From positions 1,027,257 to 1,091,256 of the forward strand of contig JAYGXS010000005.1 of NCBI GenBank assembly GCA_036362985.1: a DNA stretch of 64,000 nucleotides, given 5' to 3'. Under the pieces are notes generated by a model. The model was not told the DNA's origin, searched no databases, and worked only from the letters and a program-made list of their open reading frames with translations. The stretch comes from Ligula intestinalis (lineage: Eukaryota; Platyhelminthes; Cestoda; Diphyllobothriidea; Diphyllobothriidae). Position numbers and translations under genes: made by a program. Positions 21,650 through 32,579 of this stretch are shown here, piece after piece; the first letter of the stretch is position 1; each line of letters opens with the position of its first letter.

Positions 21650-22091
21650 GTAGCCCTTGGCAGATAGTATTACTGGCAAAGACATATTAGCCGTCATCAG
21701 TTAATCATATCCAACCCCAGTTGATGCATCAACAGAGGCTGGAACTCCCGAGAGAGCATACATTTCGGAGGCAGACGTTATCTCAAAACACTGCATCCGG
21801 TGATGGGTGGAAACCACGCAGTTAAGACAACGTTCGACGTTCGAAGCGTTTAAATATCAACTACGTAATTCTAGTGAACAGTGACAATTTGGGCACTTAT
21901 TCCAGGAAGAGCGGTAAGTGTACACACAAACCTGGCATCGGGTTCAGGGTGATCAGAAATGCTCTGACACCAGAGGGAGGCTCGCCATTGCACTCCGGTG
22001 TGTTGAAGCCTGCGACGGACCCTAATCGGGTTTGCTCGGGTGTGTAGTTTTTGCCAGTGGGGAGCCATCAGGCATCTCTCTCTTTTTTGAC
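21650..22091. other. Unassigned stretch
   Basis: Nothing recognised. Short frames only. Confidence 0.3.
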
Positions 22092-22226
22092 CGCGATGGC
22101 CTCCTCCTGACATGATCCAAACACTTTCAGCAGCAGGACATCCGATTCACATAGTCCCTTCGCCTTCCCCCCTCCCCCCAAAGGCGACAGTTTTTCGCCT
22201 CAAAATCCCACAAATCGCATGAGAGA
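22092..22226 (+). repeat. Dispersed repeat family, head part
   Basis: Matches the first third of the full copy at 28352-28690. Shared strings include CAAACACTTTCAGCAGCAGG, ACATCCGATT, GCGACAGTTTTTC and AAAATCCCACAAAT. It ends exactly where the Helitron 3' terminus begins, so the Helitron seems to have inserted into this repeat. Confidence 0.6.
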
Positions 22227-22262
22227 CTAGCGTGGAAGTCCGGCTTCGCGTTGGCTTCCTTT
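22227..22262 (-). mobile_element. Helitron 3' terminus: hairpin plus CTAG
   Basis: Read on the minus strand, a GC-rich stem-loop (GGAAGCC ... GGACTTCC, one-base bulge, 22259-22234) is followed 3 nt later by CTAG, and the next base is T. Helitrons end in CTRR preceded by a short hairpin and insert between A and T, so all three hallmarks are met. The same structure occurs at 60978-61011. Confidence 0.75.
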
Positions 22263-22609
22263 CCCATTTCTATCCTTTTATGGAGGAAAAAATTAAGTGT
22301 CCTCTGCAGTAAAACCTTTTGAAACAATTAATACGTACGAAGGATAAGCAAACAGTAATGAAGAGCTGAATGGAAAAACGGAGAACTGTAATTGTGGCAA
22401 TGGAGAGGGTGACGTACGTAACCATTAAAGGAAAACGTGGTAGACTGCAAAGGGGAACAGTAAGGAGGACACACGTAAAAGTAATAATGGGAGGGACGAA
22501 GGTAGGGTAAAACGGCGAGTGAGGAACAAAAAGAGCCGAATTTTGAGTGACTGGGGAATTACAATACAGACGGTCATAACTGGGATATTAATAGGAACCG
22601 TAAGTAAGT

Positions 22610-23068
22610 GAAAGGTTTAACCGTCAGACCAATGCTTCATTGTGAACAACATTTCTTCGAGATCCTGTTGGATGCCCAAACGTACAAATTCAGTTTTTAA
22701 CCAACTCGCGATATGGTAACGTAAAGTTGGCCGTGGGAAAAGGACCATCCTTCAAGGTGAAGTCCAGCCACCTCAAAGGTTTGACCTTGGGACTTGTTGA
22801 TGGACATTGCAAAGCAAACCTTCACGGGAAACTGCAGACGCCGCAAACTGAAGGTTGTTTTGGACGGGAATATGGGAATGCGAGGAATGTAAACACCATC
22901 TCCTTTTGCAAAACCGGTAATAACGGTGGCCTCTTCGAGATAGCTCATCGGACGCTGGACAGTCAGCCAAGTGCCATTGCACAGCCGTGGTGCGTCCAGA
23001 ATCAGTTTATGGGAAGGGACGCCAGGTTTTCCAAACTTTTCAAAAATTAAATTGGATAGTTTACGCAA
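22610..23068 (-). pseudogene. Helitron helicase, C-terminal part (PIF1-like)
   Basis: C-terminal half of a PIF1-family DNA helicase as found fused to Rep in Helitrons. The open frame 23068-22697 contains LCNGTWLTVQRP (the R/NGTR motif region), the long block SINKSQGQTFEVAGLHL (motif V) and HGQLYVTISRVG (motif VI with the arginine finger). A conserved tail QQDLEEMLFTMKHWSDG is readable in another frame down to a stop near 22618. Between 23068 and 23505 homology to motifs III-IV is lost to frame breaks. The helicase is thought to unwind the donor strand during rolling-circle transposition. Confidence 0.8.
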
Positions 23069-23504
23069 TCTGTAGGATAAACTGTTGTATCGTAGGATTT
23101 GTACACTTTTTCCACACCTGGCAGAAGGTGGGTTAATTTCTCGTTAATGGCATTGACGAATTTGTTTGTAGGGGCCAGAATTTCGCGTTAGCAGAGCCAC
23201 TCAACGTCTGAAAAATTGGTTTGGAGGTTAGGAAACACTTTTTCTCTTAGGTCTTCGTCACTGCTCACCAAATTAGCAACAAAAGGCACGGGAGATGTGT
23301 CGAGTAGCATCGGTTTCGATTTTACCTCCACCAATCTTCAAGATATTAGTGGAGAACTCGCCAGACTCATGGTCAGCATTGAAGTGCACTCTCATATGGC
23401 GTTGTGAGTTCCAATGCCTCTACCGTAGACCATAACGGTGAATATTTCAGGCAGGACTTTACCTGATCATCTCTGGTACCCCTTTGAATCACAGGTAATG
23501 TCTG

Positions 23505-24350
23505 TCAAAAATCGCCAGATAAAACCATTGTGATGCCACCAAACGGAGCGGTCTTTTCTGTGATATCACGTAGAGTTCTATCCAGCGCTTCTAGCGCAAT
23601 CCTGTTTGCCATTGTGCACCCGTCCCAAATTATTGCTGAGCATCGCTTCAGCAATTCAACTGAACCACTGCCTCTGCTTATTTGGCATGTTGCAGTACCC
23701 TCGTCGGTTAACCTAAGGGGAAGCTTGACGGTACTGTGAGCAGTTCTGCCGCCAGGAAGCAACGTCGCTGCAATACCAGCCGATGCAACAGCTAAAACAA
23801 TTTTGCCGTCTTTGCGCATTTCACCAAGGAGCAACTCGAGGACGAAAGTTTTGCCAGTTCCACCAAGAGCACGCAAAAATAAAACGTGATCACCATGGAC
23901 ACTGTCAGGAATAGTGTTGAGTGCGTGCAGTTGGTCGACCAGTAGCCTTGGTTTCTTCGGAGAAATGTATGCTGCCAGGTCGGTAAGGTTGTAGCAAAGC
24001 GCACGCTGTAGTTCAGTGGGGAGCTGATTTCCAACGCTCCTGTCAAGCAGAGGGAATCCGTACGTATGAAGAAGCTCACCACCCATGCCAACCAAGATGT
24101 CCTCAATGAAAATTAGGGCCATTTTGAAGATGGCGGAATTAAATTCGATGTCAGCATCGCAATTTTGCAACTGCAGCTGAAACTGGTAGTCTTCAGACAT
24201 ATCATTTCTGAATTTTAAGGCCGCAAGGGCTAACCAACTCACAACTCCTAACCAACAAAGCAAGGAGGCACCGTAGTTGGTTTGGAGTGTTAGTAATAAC
24301 AGTCTCAGCAATGGTATTCTCCCAGTGGTTGTCATTTTCAAGCAAACCAC
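23505..24350 (-). pseudogene. Helitron helicase, N-terminal half with Walker A
   Basis: The longest open frame of the Helitron (281 codons). It holds the PIF1 helicase start NTIPDSVHGDHVLFLRALGG leading into Walker A GGTGKTF (near 23865-23845), motif Ia (AGIAATLLPGGRTAHS) and Walker B as IIWDGCTM near 23625. There the usual acidic residue after Asp (WDE) is Gly, which should abolish ATP hydrolysis. The final motif GGITMVLSGDF ends the frame at 23505. The first ~40 residues are out-of-frame sequence; the true homology starts after about residue 45 and continues a piece read in another frame at 24447-24202 (FEDLRTVHGSLCSTCREAC). Confidence 0.85.
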
Positions 24351-24660
24351 GCATCATGCAGGCTTCTCTGCAAGTTGAACACAAAGAACCATGCACCGTT
24401 CTGAGATCTTCAAAAGATGTTGAACTCCGAGCCTCGTGAAGAAACATTCATAGGAAGCAACACTCTTGTTCAGATGGATGAATGATGTAAATCCGACCAA
24501 GTTTAAAATCGCATTCGATTCCTAAATGTCCTTCAATCGCCATTCCTTTCTTCCGCCGGGCCCACGTGTGTTGTGTCCAAGTGTAGTAGGAGGGGACATC
24601 AACATGAAAAAGCGTCCGGGTAAAGATATCTTGCTGACACAATTTGAAGAAAGCAGTCGA
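24202..24660 (-). pseudogene. Helitron Rep-helicase linker
   Basis: Two frames (24642-24448 and 24447-24202) give VPSYYTWTQHTWARRKKG, GRIYIIHPSEQECCFL and SFEDLRTVHGSL, then GLLENDNHWENTIAE and TPNQLRCLLALLV. These blocks occur in this order between the Rep and helicase domains of animal Helitrons. A frame change separates the two halves, and the LRLLL block that normally follows ECCFL is split by it. Confidence 0.75.
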
Positions 24661-25217
24661 AGTCGTGTCTCAGGGATACTTTTTTGGTGCATTTCCCATC
24701 CTTTATGCAAGGGCTGCTGCGTTTTCACTGTTTCAAACAGATTGGGGTCAGCCGCCAGGTCGGCCAACTGTGCACACACCAATTTGGCAAAATCAGCAGA
24801 ATGCAATTTTCCCTGCAGCCAGACAAAAATGTGTGCGCAAGGCAATTCTCTCTTTGGCCACTCGACAGTGTACCTGCGGCACCGAAACGCACCGAAAATT
24901 TTAAATTAGCTGATGAGTTTCATCATGTTTTTCAACTTCGGCTGGAATATCCGCGCCGACAAAGCATGGCGATCCTTGGTCATTTGACCGGGGAACAGTT
25001 CAGCAGCAATTTCAGGCCAAAATGGGTTGCATGGGGTAAATGAAATAAGTAGATCTGGGCGTCCAAACCGTCTAACGTAAACCAAAGCATCTTGAGTTTT
25101 CTCATGCATATAGCGAGGTGGTCCAGTGTGGCTTGAGGGTAAGATGAGAAGTTGACCGCGACCAATAGTACCCCCGTCATTAAGGACATTGTCTCTTAGG
25201 TAGACGTAATTTTCCAT
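24661..25217 (-). pseudogene. Helitron Rep (HUH endonuclease), decayed
   Basis: Rep nicks and joins DNA ends in rolling-circle transposition. The frame 25217-24906 has GRGQLLILPSSHTGPPRYM, ALVYVRRFGRPDLLISFT and FWPEIAAELFPGQ (Helitron_like_N signature). The metal-binding HUH motif near 24845 reads LPCAHIFVWL where the family has a histidine in place of Cys, so one metal ligand is lost. The stretch that should carry the two catalytic tyrosines is absent: sequence passes from the HUH motif to the linker within about 200 bp, where the family needs several hundred. The copy is therefore dead for two independent reasons. Confidence 0.8.
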
Positions 25218-25604
25218 ACGAAGCTCTTCCTTAGAACGGAACAGATTTGATAAGTATGGTTGAGTTCAGCAAACTACATAGGAGTATTCTTAGAAAAGGT
25301 TGAATTTGTTTTGTCTCTTGACGCAAGCCGCAAAACAAAAGTCCGCTGTAAATTCAAGTCGTGGACACTTAAGTGTTCAATGGCTGCGTCGGCAGCGGGG
25401 GGAGAGGGGGATAGTGGTTCACGTGGCCGCGACCGCGTGGGGGTCAGCGTGGAAGTAAACAAAAATGATTAGCGTCAGCCAGGGACAGGCACGCGCTTTC
25501 GCAAAAATGCAATCGGCGAACAAACCTGCGAGTCTGTAACGCCAGCCAATCAAAAACGGAATAGGAACCGCACAAAACTACAAAATTTCTTTTATTAAGT
25601 ATAT
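25218..25604. other. Unassigned; expected Helitron 5' part not recognised
   Basis: The N-terminal region and the 5'-TC end of the Helitron should lie here or beyond. I could not recognise either. Confidence 0.3.
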
Positions 25605-25705
25605 ACAGATGCCTAAGGAGTTTTTTTAATGTCTGCCCCCCCCCTACCGCAGATCCATTACTGGCAACGCCACATGTTCTGCATCATCATAGAAGTTAAA
25701 AGTGA
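25605..25705 (+). repeat. Dispersed repeat family, middle part
   Basis: Contains TGCCTAAGGAGTTTTTTT, a C-run, then CCATTACTGGCAACGCCACA and TGTTCTGCATCAT in the same order and spacing as at 28495-28570. Confidence 0.7.
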
Positions 25706-27724
25706 CAATTTGTGCGCTTATTTCAGTGTACACATGAACATATCAAGTGCAACTGAACTATTAAGCAACTTATTGCCTGCAATAACCAACCACCAATCAC
25801 CAAGCTTCTTCTTGTAAACTTGTTCTGCAAGTTAGGGATGACAAGTTGCAATGAGATGCCTAGTTAGCAGAACGGTATTTACTAGTTTTAGCAAAAATTT
25901 GTTAATTTAGCTTCAGTATTTTTCCTAACTGCACTGGTGGATCATTGATGAGAACCCATCTAGCCATGGTTATATGGCGGCACATGCCATCACAGCGACT
26001 ACCTCTCCGTGTACGTGCGTAATCTGTTGACTATTACCAGCGAACGGGACTGGGCATGTATCTAACAGATGAGCCCTAGCGTCAAAGGCACAGGAGACTG
26101 GAATGACCGCTTCTGACTCATTAGCGACCTTTTCGATCCGAAGTCTAACGCTCTAACCCACTTCCTCACAAGCTCGTGAACTTGTCGGTGTCAATCGGCA
26201 CTATTAAGAATGGTAGATGGGCACGCATTGAACGGCTGCTGACGGTCAATAAACCAGAAAAGATTATTCCAGTCAGCAGTGTTAATCAGCCTAGAATACT
26301 AGCCACGGTTCGACTGCTGGTGGGCCTTGAGAAAGAGTCCCAAGGCAGAACAGGACGAGTGATTTCCGTTAGCAATTGGTGAGAATTAATCAACGAATTA
26401 ACATATAGCTGACTGCCGTTTTCTGCGACTGAATGTTCACAGTTTTTGTTGGTGTCGTATTCTCGCAGGCGATTGGCTGTCTATTCGACGCACGCTGTTC
26501 TGCCAACGGTTCTTTCTAGACGTAGTCCTTGCATGTGTGTTTGTATACACCCACTGGTTTTCCCAACTAGCTGGGTTCACAAGCCTGCAGTTGGCAATAT
26601 GGACGACCTGGAGTGTTGCACCTCGAGTCAATAGGGAAGGGAAAAAGCTGGGGCTGTCAGGGTATGCCCCAGGATTGTCGCCTCAAGCTAGCGAATGACG
26701 CCATTGCTGTGGATCTCAATAGACCTACCAACCCTTCGGGCAAACTAAACAACGTTTGGCAAACTGAATCACGTGGAGGGACGACAAGGAAAGCAGACTG
26801 GTTCATGCGATACTGTTTCGGGCATATTCTGCCTTCATTCAGCCAACCATACACCCAAAATACCAGCTGTAACTGGACACAAATATGTGCTCGAGTAAGG
26901 CACAGCTATTGCACGGACAGGTTCTAACACTTCATCGAACAGGGTTTCAGCAAAATCTCCCCATCTTTTATTCTCTGTCGTTGCAGATCGGGTATTTATT
27001 TAATCAGGAACAGACGCTGTAACTTGTCAACTGTAAGTTGCCTAACCTTGGTCTAACGGTTGTTTTCATGCCCATGACCTATGCCAAAAATATGGAGCTA
27101 GTTTGCCTCGGGAAGTCAACAGATGTTTGCTCGGACATTTCTGCTTTACTGTTGTATCTAAGCGTTCACGTATGTAGAGGAGTTCGCATGCAACCGCGTT
27201 CTTTTGATGACGTGGGGCTACTCTGTTCCATTAGAACTTGCTGTGTCACATGCCTTCAGAATCACATCATTCATAATTGAACTTTTAACTTAAGGGCTTT
27301 CCTAGGAAATACTATGGTGGGATAGAATCTCTGCCAAGTCAATCACATAAAGATTCTGCAAATCTTTGTCTGATGTTATTGCAGGCGGTCTAGTCGAAGA
27401 CGCTGGGACTATCTGTTGAACGTTTTGCCTTCCGAACAATAGCAAGAATCCCTATCGTAGGCTAACAGGAAACCACTGCCTGTCTTAAAACGTCGACTGC
27501 AATTCACGTTATATACGAAGTGTTTGTTGGGTGTATTTATATGCATTGCCGATTAGGTTGCTAAAAGTAACAAAGTTACGCGGTTTGGATATGGAAATGG
27601 GTCCTCCTTTTACTACTGGCTGCATACCAACATATGCTCATGTCTCTATTCAAACATAGTTAAGAGGCCCATGTTCGAAACTCGTAGTTGTGAGCATAAA
27701 GCCTGAAAACTAAACAGCTACTGG
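25706..27724. other. Unassigned stretch
   Basis: About 2 kb without a recognisable gene. Open frames at 26176-26382, 26437-26634 and 26613-26927 show no known motif. A vaguely tRNA-like minus-strand stretch at 26160-26105 lacks a convincing B box. Confidence 0.3.
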
Positions 27725-28190
27725 TATGTGAGCTGAATTGACCAAATACGTTTTGGAGTTTGCCGTACAAGCCTGGGAACCTTTGACAGTCAAAGACAGA
27801 GAAACCCTTGAAAGGGTACAGCAACGGGCAACTAATTTAGTGTGAGGCCAAGCGTACATCCCTTATGAGACACGACTGACCAATCTTGACTTATGTCCTC
27901 TGGAATACAGACAGCTGCGCGGTGACCTAATACAGGAATTTCGCATGCCGCGGAGTCAGAATTGTTGCCTAACATCCAACGATTTCTTTGAGCTGGCCAC
28001 TACTACTAGATTGCACGGACACCCTCTCAAACTATATGCGACTGGGGCAAGATTGAACACATGGTATATTCTGCCTGCATGTGGACACGCTTAAGATGAA
28101 GCAGGGCCAGCATAACAAAAGACGTTCTCTGAAACGAATCTAGAGTAATTAAATACTGCTCGCTACTTTTCAGTAATATGTTTGCTTAGA
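27725..28190 (+). pseudogene. CR1-like LINE 3' fragment
   Basis: Translation in one main frame gives EFAVQAWEPLTVKDRETLER at 27757-27815, VQQRATNLV, then LTNLDLCPLEYRQLRGDLIQ near 27879-27937 and ELATTTRLHGHPLKLYATGA near 27993-28052. This is the C-terminal region of ORF2 of the same CR1 type seen at 8326-8711, with one in-frame stop (TGA at about 27842-27844). The tail near 28150-28185 (CTCGCTACTTTTCAGTAATATG) resembles the CR1 3' UTR motif at 8801 and 8921. It is a 5'-truncated insertion, less than 500 bp long. Confidence 0.75.
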
Positions 28191-28351
28191 ATAACTGCTG
28201 ACGTTCGTGGGCTCCCGTGTTTCTTCATCTGGTCGGCAGACCCGGTAACCAGCAAGGGCGTATGATGGGCGAATCTCCGACACTCGGTGATGTTCTCGTG
28301 ACCTCCGCGATCTTCTCCTCGTGTGAGCCTTAGGATATTGAAAAAACCACA
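28191..28351. other. Unassigned spacer
   Basis: CG-richer stretch between the CR1 fragment and the dispersed repeat. Nothing recognised. Confidence 0.3.
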
Positions 28352-28700
28352 ATAGCCCCCTCCTGAAATGCTTCAAACACTTTCAGCAGCAGGGCATCCG
28401 ATTTACATATATCCTTCGCCTCCCTCCCCCACAGTGCGACAGTTTTTCACCTTAAAATCCCACAAATGGCATTCAAAACTAGACTTATGAACAATGCCTA
28501 AGGAGTTTTTTTTTACTGTTTGCCCTTCTAAAGCGGTTCCATTACTTGCAACGCCACATGTTCTGCATCATAGCTCTGTACAAAGAGGGAGTTCAAAGGT
28601 ATTTACCTATGAATTTGAAAATAGGCATCCAGAAGAATTTCTTCTATCAAAGCATTTACCTATATTTCTCTAATAAAACCTGACCTGATCTGATCATCAT
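28352..28700 (+). repeat. Dispersed repeat family, fullest copy
   Basis: This is the only copy joining the head (CAAACACTTTCAGCAGCAGG, GACAGTTTTTCACC, AAAATCCCACAAAT) to the middle (TGCCTAAGGAG + T-run, CACATGTTCTGCATCAT) and tail (AAAGGTATTTACCTA, then TAATAAAACCTGACCTGATC and a (TCA)n run at 28695-28707). Other parts are at 22092, 25605, 39395 (-) and 61080 (-). The simple-repeat tail suggests a retroposed, SINE-like or LINE-3'-end origin, but I see no pol III boxes. Confidence 0.7.
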
Positions 28701-31700
28701 CATCATCAGAAGAAAATGCGATCGCTGATACATGGCATTTATCAAAAAGATGCTTAGGATTCTCTCTTAACACCATCATTAGAGGCAGCCATAGTTGTTG
28801 CTTCGTCATCACCTGCAATCTATTTGTTCATTAAACCAACTTGAATAACACCTTATCCTGTCCCGACGGCATGCTAGCAAGAATTCAATGCTACGCCAGA
28901 TTGCCGATCATCGGTCGATCCCAATGGGAAAGCAAACAAGGAGATCCTGTTTGGAATGCGAATCTGACTACACACAGCCTCAACGCATTACTGGTGGCTA
29001 GCAGTACCAATTCTAGCGAGAACTGGGGAAGAGAGATGAGTCTTGATTGCTTATGGGCATTAACGCATTTACCGTCCCGTTGCAAAGTTTGACAGGGGTT
29101 GATCATATTATGATGACACACTCCGCACAGGCAAGTATGTGCCAGGGCTCACCGCCACCAAAGAGTACGTATGCACTGTCCGCCTATGCCCGTCCGTCTA
29201 GTCAATCCGTCTGACCAATCACCTATCAAGGCTGCCTCACACGAAGGCCGCTCCTGGCGCTACGGCGATTCCCGCGATCACCTCACCTCAGACATAGCGT
29301 TATGCCCGGTGATTGTTTGTGCACCTGACAGGCAAATTCTTCTTTCTTGTTCTCAATTCCTCCTGTATGGAATAAAATATTCCCACTACTCTGGTCTCCC
29401 ATGAAGGCTCCTAAGGAACCGGACGAGAAAGTCGCAGTTGCTAATGTTTAACTTACTCAACCAGAGTGGTGCTACTCTTGGTTTACTAAAAAACGCACGC
29501 CAACCGTAATCATGTCAGTCATAGGTAACACTGCCATTTCAGTCATAGGCCTTTAGAGAAAATTCTGACGTTAAGTCTTAAAACTCAAACACTAAACATT
29601 AAACTGTAAACCAAAATACAAACCATAACCGAAGCCTGGTAACCCTGGCCCTAAGTATGATATTACGCTTAATCATAGTCGTAGATTTAACCGTAGCCCT
29701 TACCATAGTTCTGCGCCCGAGATGAACAACATTAAAGTCAACAACGCCAGCGAAGATCAAGATCTGCCTATCATATAATAATGTGCAACCGTACTGAACC
29801 ACACTGACCTAAATAAGGTAAGAGGGCCAGCCAATAAGACGTGACCATTGGTAAAAGGAGTTTAGTAGGCGGTGCTTAATGAAAGAAAAGAAAACGCCAA
29901 ATTAGTTCAACTCTGCGCATTTTGATCGGTAGCGGTAGCATCCGTTACCGGGATAGTAGGGCAGTTCATTCCCCCGACAGGTCCACCGCTTGCAAAAGCC
30001 AGTGGCTCAACTTCACGACGCGCGATGTCATGCCTAACTGACCCGACCCACTTTCTTACGTCCTAACAGTCGCCGCATGGAAAGTTCTAATTTAATCCGG
30101 TAAACCAGTCGTCGCACAGCCAGGAAACTATTTTGCGGCCCTTCTAATCCAGCAGCGACTCTACTCCCAATGGAAACAATGGATATGGTAAGGGTTAAGT
30201 TGACGTGTAATAAGATCGCCTACTACATGCCCGCCTCTCCTTCGGTTCCTGAGTGGGGTCGGTCGATTTTTTAAAGACTACACAGTAAGGGTATATGCAT
30301 ACCATACGTTCACCCAGAGTGTTTATACGCAGCTCTCCGAATTTTCGGATCAAATAGCTCAAAGTTTCTGCTGATTGACTGGATACTTCTTCTGAAATGG
30401 TAGCGGTAACGGTAGGCATCTTTTTTTCGCTCTTTAATTATCACTACTTAAATGCAGAGCTTCAGGGACCAGTAGATGCTTACTGTGACTTGGTATCTTC
30501 GCAGGCTACAGCGCTTACGTGCACTTATGCAAGTAGAATTGGACCAAGCATAGATAATTTGACCTCGGGGTGTCACTGCCAGTTGGCTAAAATTAGACAA
30601 ACAGAACAAGTAGACACAACTGGGCGGTGGCATTATTCTACCCAAAGACGAGTCAAACAACGGCCCAAAATGCATTAATTTAGGCAGTTTTGTCAGCGCA
30701 CTGACCAACACCGCTTCATCAGTAATGGCAAAAAATGCAATCATACATTTGCATATTCAGAAGGGACAGAGGAATGGAGAATGACTGTTTTTTTTCACTT
30801 TTTGACTGCACGTGGTCATAGGCAGGCTGTATTTGCGAAATACCTGCAACTGTAGAGCAATTCTGTACAAAATAAACCAAGCTGGTCTGAAATATCACAA
30901 CGCGTTCTGTTGGATTGGTTCCGCCATGACCAGAGTCGAGAGGTCACTACCTCTTAGGATCTAAAAACACGAAGAGGTAGACGTTAGAACCTGCTTTTGG
31001 TGGCGTTACTGTGCACAGTTCCTGGGGGCGATGTGAGTTTAAAGGATAACTTAGGGCATTTGAATGATTATGATCAGTATTGGAGCCGAAGACATTTCAT
31101 GATGAAGTTTACATTTTCATATCCGAAGACCCGAATCCTATATCCATTTTTTAAAATTACAGAGCAAATGTCTTTGCTCAACCCTTACAACTGCGATGGT
31201 GGGCGTTCCAGCCAGTTCGGTGCGAACAGACAGTATCACACTCCTTCCGTCTATTGGCCCTTTGAGACTGCAATGCCAGAGCTCATAGTCAGACTTAGAA
31301 AACTTACTCAAATCACATTTTAGCATACGTAAGAACTGTAAAACATTGCACTTAAGTTGCCCTGAAAGAGAGAGAGAGAGCGAGAGGGAGGCGAGCTTTT
31401 CGAGTAAACCCTGAGGAATTGTGAAGATATACGGTATATTTTTTCTGAGGGTTACGGGCGTTAGCCCTTGCGAATTTCATTCATGTGCAGTCGAATTAGA
31501 ATTTTAATCATATACATAGCATGAAACATAGTCATGTGTAAGGTTTACTGAATCATTTTAATGGTACGATACACATAGTTTGAAATCATGAAGTTCAAGT
31601 CATGGATGAGGAATAAGGGTTGTCGAGCACCGGATCAATTTGTTGATTTTCCTGAGTTCTCGGGCTCTTGTGGGAGTCCATTGCCAAAGATGAAAGCGTC

Positions 31701-31849
31701 AACGAAAAACAAGCAACAGTAATAGTTAGAGAGGGGGAAGAGGGCAGGGAACTTATTAAATTACATTAAATAACATCGGTAAACTGAGTTGGCATCCAAG
31801 GCTCAGGCTTCCACTAGTTCTCGTCCTGTCGTGTTACTGGCGTGAGCAA
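28701..31849. other. Unassigned stretch with an (AG)n run
   Basis: About 3 kb with no gene I can support. Open frames (for example 28841-29092, 30397-30678, 30997-31323) have no known motif. An (AG)n run sits at 31367-31388. Loosely repeated AAAC/TAACC words near 29580-29645 are not a telomeric array. Confidence 0.3.
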
Positions 31850-32240
31850 TTATCCTCGTGATGGCAAAGTTAAATCCGTGACCCGTCTCCTGGAACAAAG
31901 CGCTTCCCTGTCTGACAGCCAGTTTATGTTCATGTATGCGCGAACCAACCATGCATCAGCTTGCCATGTATAGTTACAAGGACAACTTAAGCATGGGTTG
32001 CGATACACATTCCCAGATTGTTCATGGGGTATCAAACGGTCTTTTTTTATTACCCGGCTGCGCATGGAGGGTGTGCAATTCCGACGCTTCGTCCCGAAGC
32101 GATGCGCTTGGTCGCTTCTGGGACGTCCATGATGTGGTGGTTCTTCTGCTTGGGTCCTACGGGCCCGAACGCGTAGGCATCAGTTTATGTTTTAGGATAA
32201 CCATTTCGCATAAATTGGTCGCAGAGATATCGGACCTCGT
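31850..32240 (-). pseudogene. Penelope-like element, RT tail and GIY-YIG start
   Basis: The minus-strand frame 32065-31850 reads HEQSGNVYRNPCLSCPCNY, then LVRAYMNINWLSDREALCS. This matches the start of the GIY-YIG endonuclease of Penelope-like elements (V-Y-x-I-P-C-x-x-C ... Y-x-G-x-T ... R-x-x-E-H), with the catalytic Gly, Arg and His positions degraded. The 170 bp before it (32240-32066) align with 40250-40060 (-), which encodes the preceding RT-linker region. Penelope elements encode an RT joined to this nuclease. Only the junction region survives here. Confidence 0.65.
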
Positions 32241-32434
32241 GTATATTTTCTTTCAGCTTACTGCAATGAACCTGAATCCTTTAAAAGAGCTTTTTTTCCG
32301 CAGCTTCGTTTGTTTGCAACCGGGTGGTTGGTGTGAAAATCGAGAAGTTGTGTTATGTTGGTTGTTTTCCTGAAACCATCGTTTCAATTTCATCGTTGGG
32401 CATTCTCTTGACGATAAAATCAAGGTAGGCAGCT

Positions 32435-32525
32435 GCCCAAAAGCTCAGGACAGTTAACAAGTTGATCCGGTGCTCGAAAACCTTTCTTCCTCATCCATGC
32501 AAATACCTGGAACGCTAGGGTTTTT
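32435..32525 (+). mobile_element. Penelope-associated tail motif
   Basis: About 85 bp (AAGCTCAGGACAGTTAACAA, GGTGCTCGAAAA, TTCTTCCTCATCCATGCAAA, TACCTGGAACG) shared with 38250-38330, 40385-40440, 47505-47595 and, inverted, 37760-37672. It always flanks Penelope coding remnants. Confidence 0.6.
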
Positions 32526-32579
32526 CTACTCATGAGTTAAGATCGTGGCCAGCCGGCCATAGTCCTGCAGCGAGAGTCA

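Noticed and set aside
26100..26165. Minus-strand tRNA-like sequence
   Set aside because: Some D-arm resemblance only; B box and acceptor stem are not convincing.
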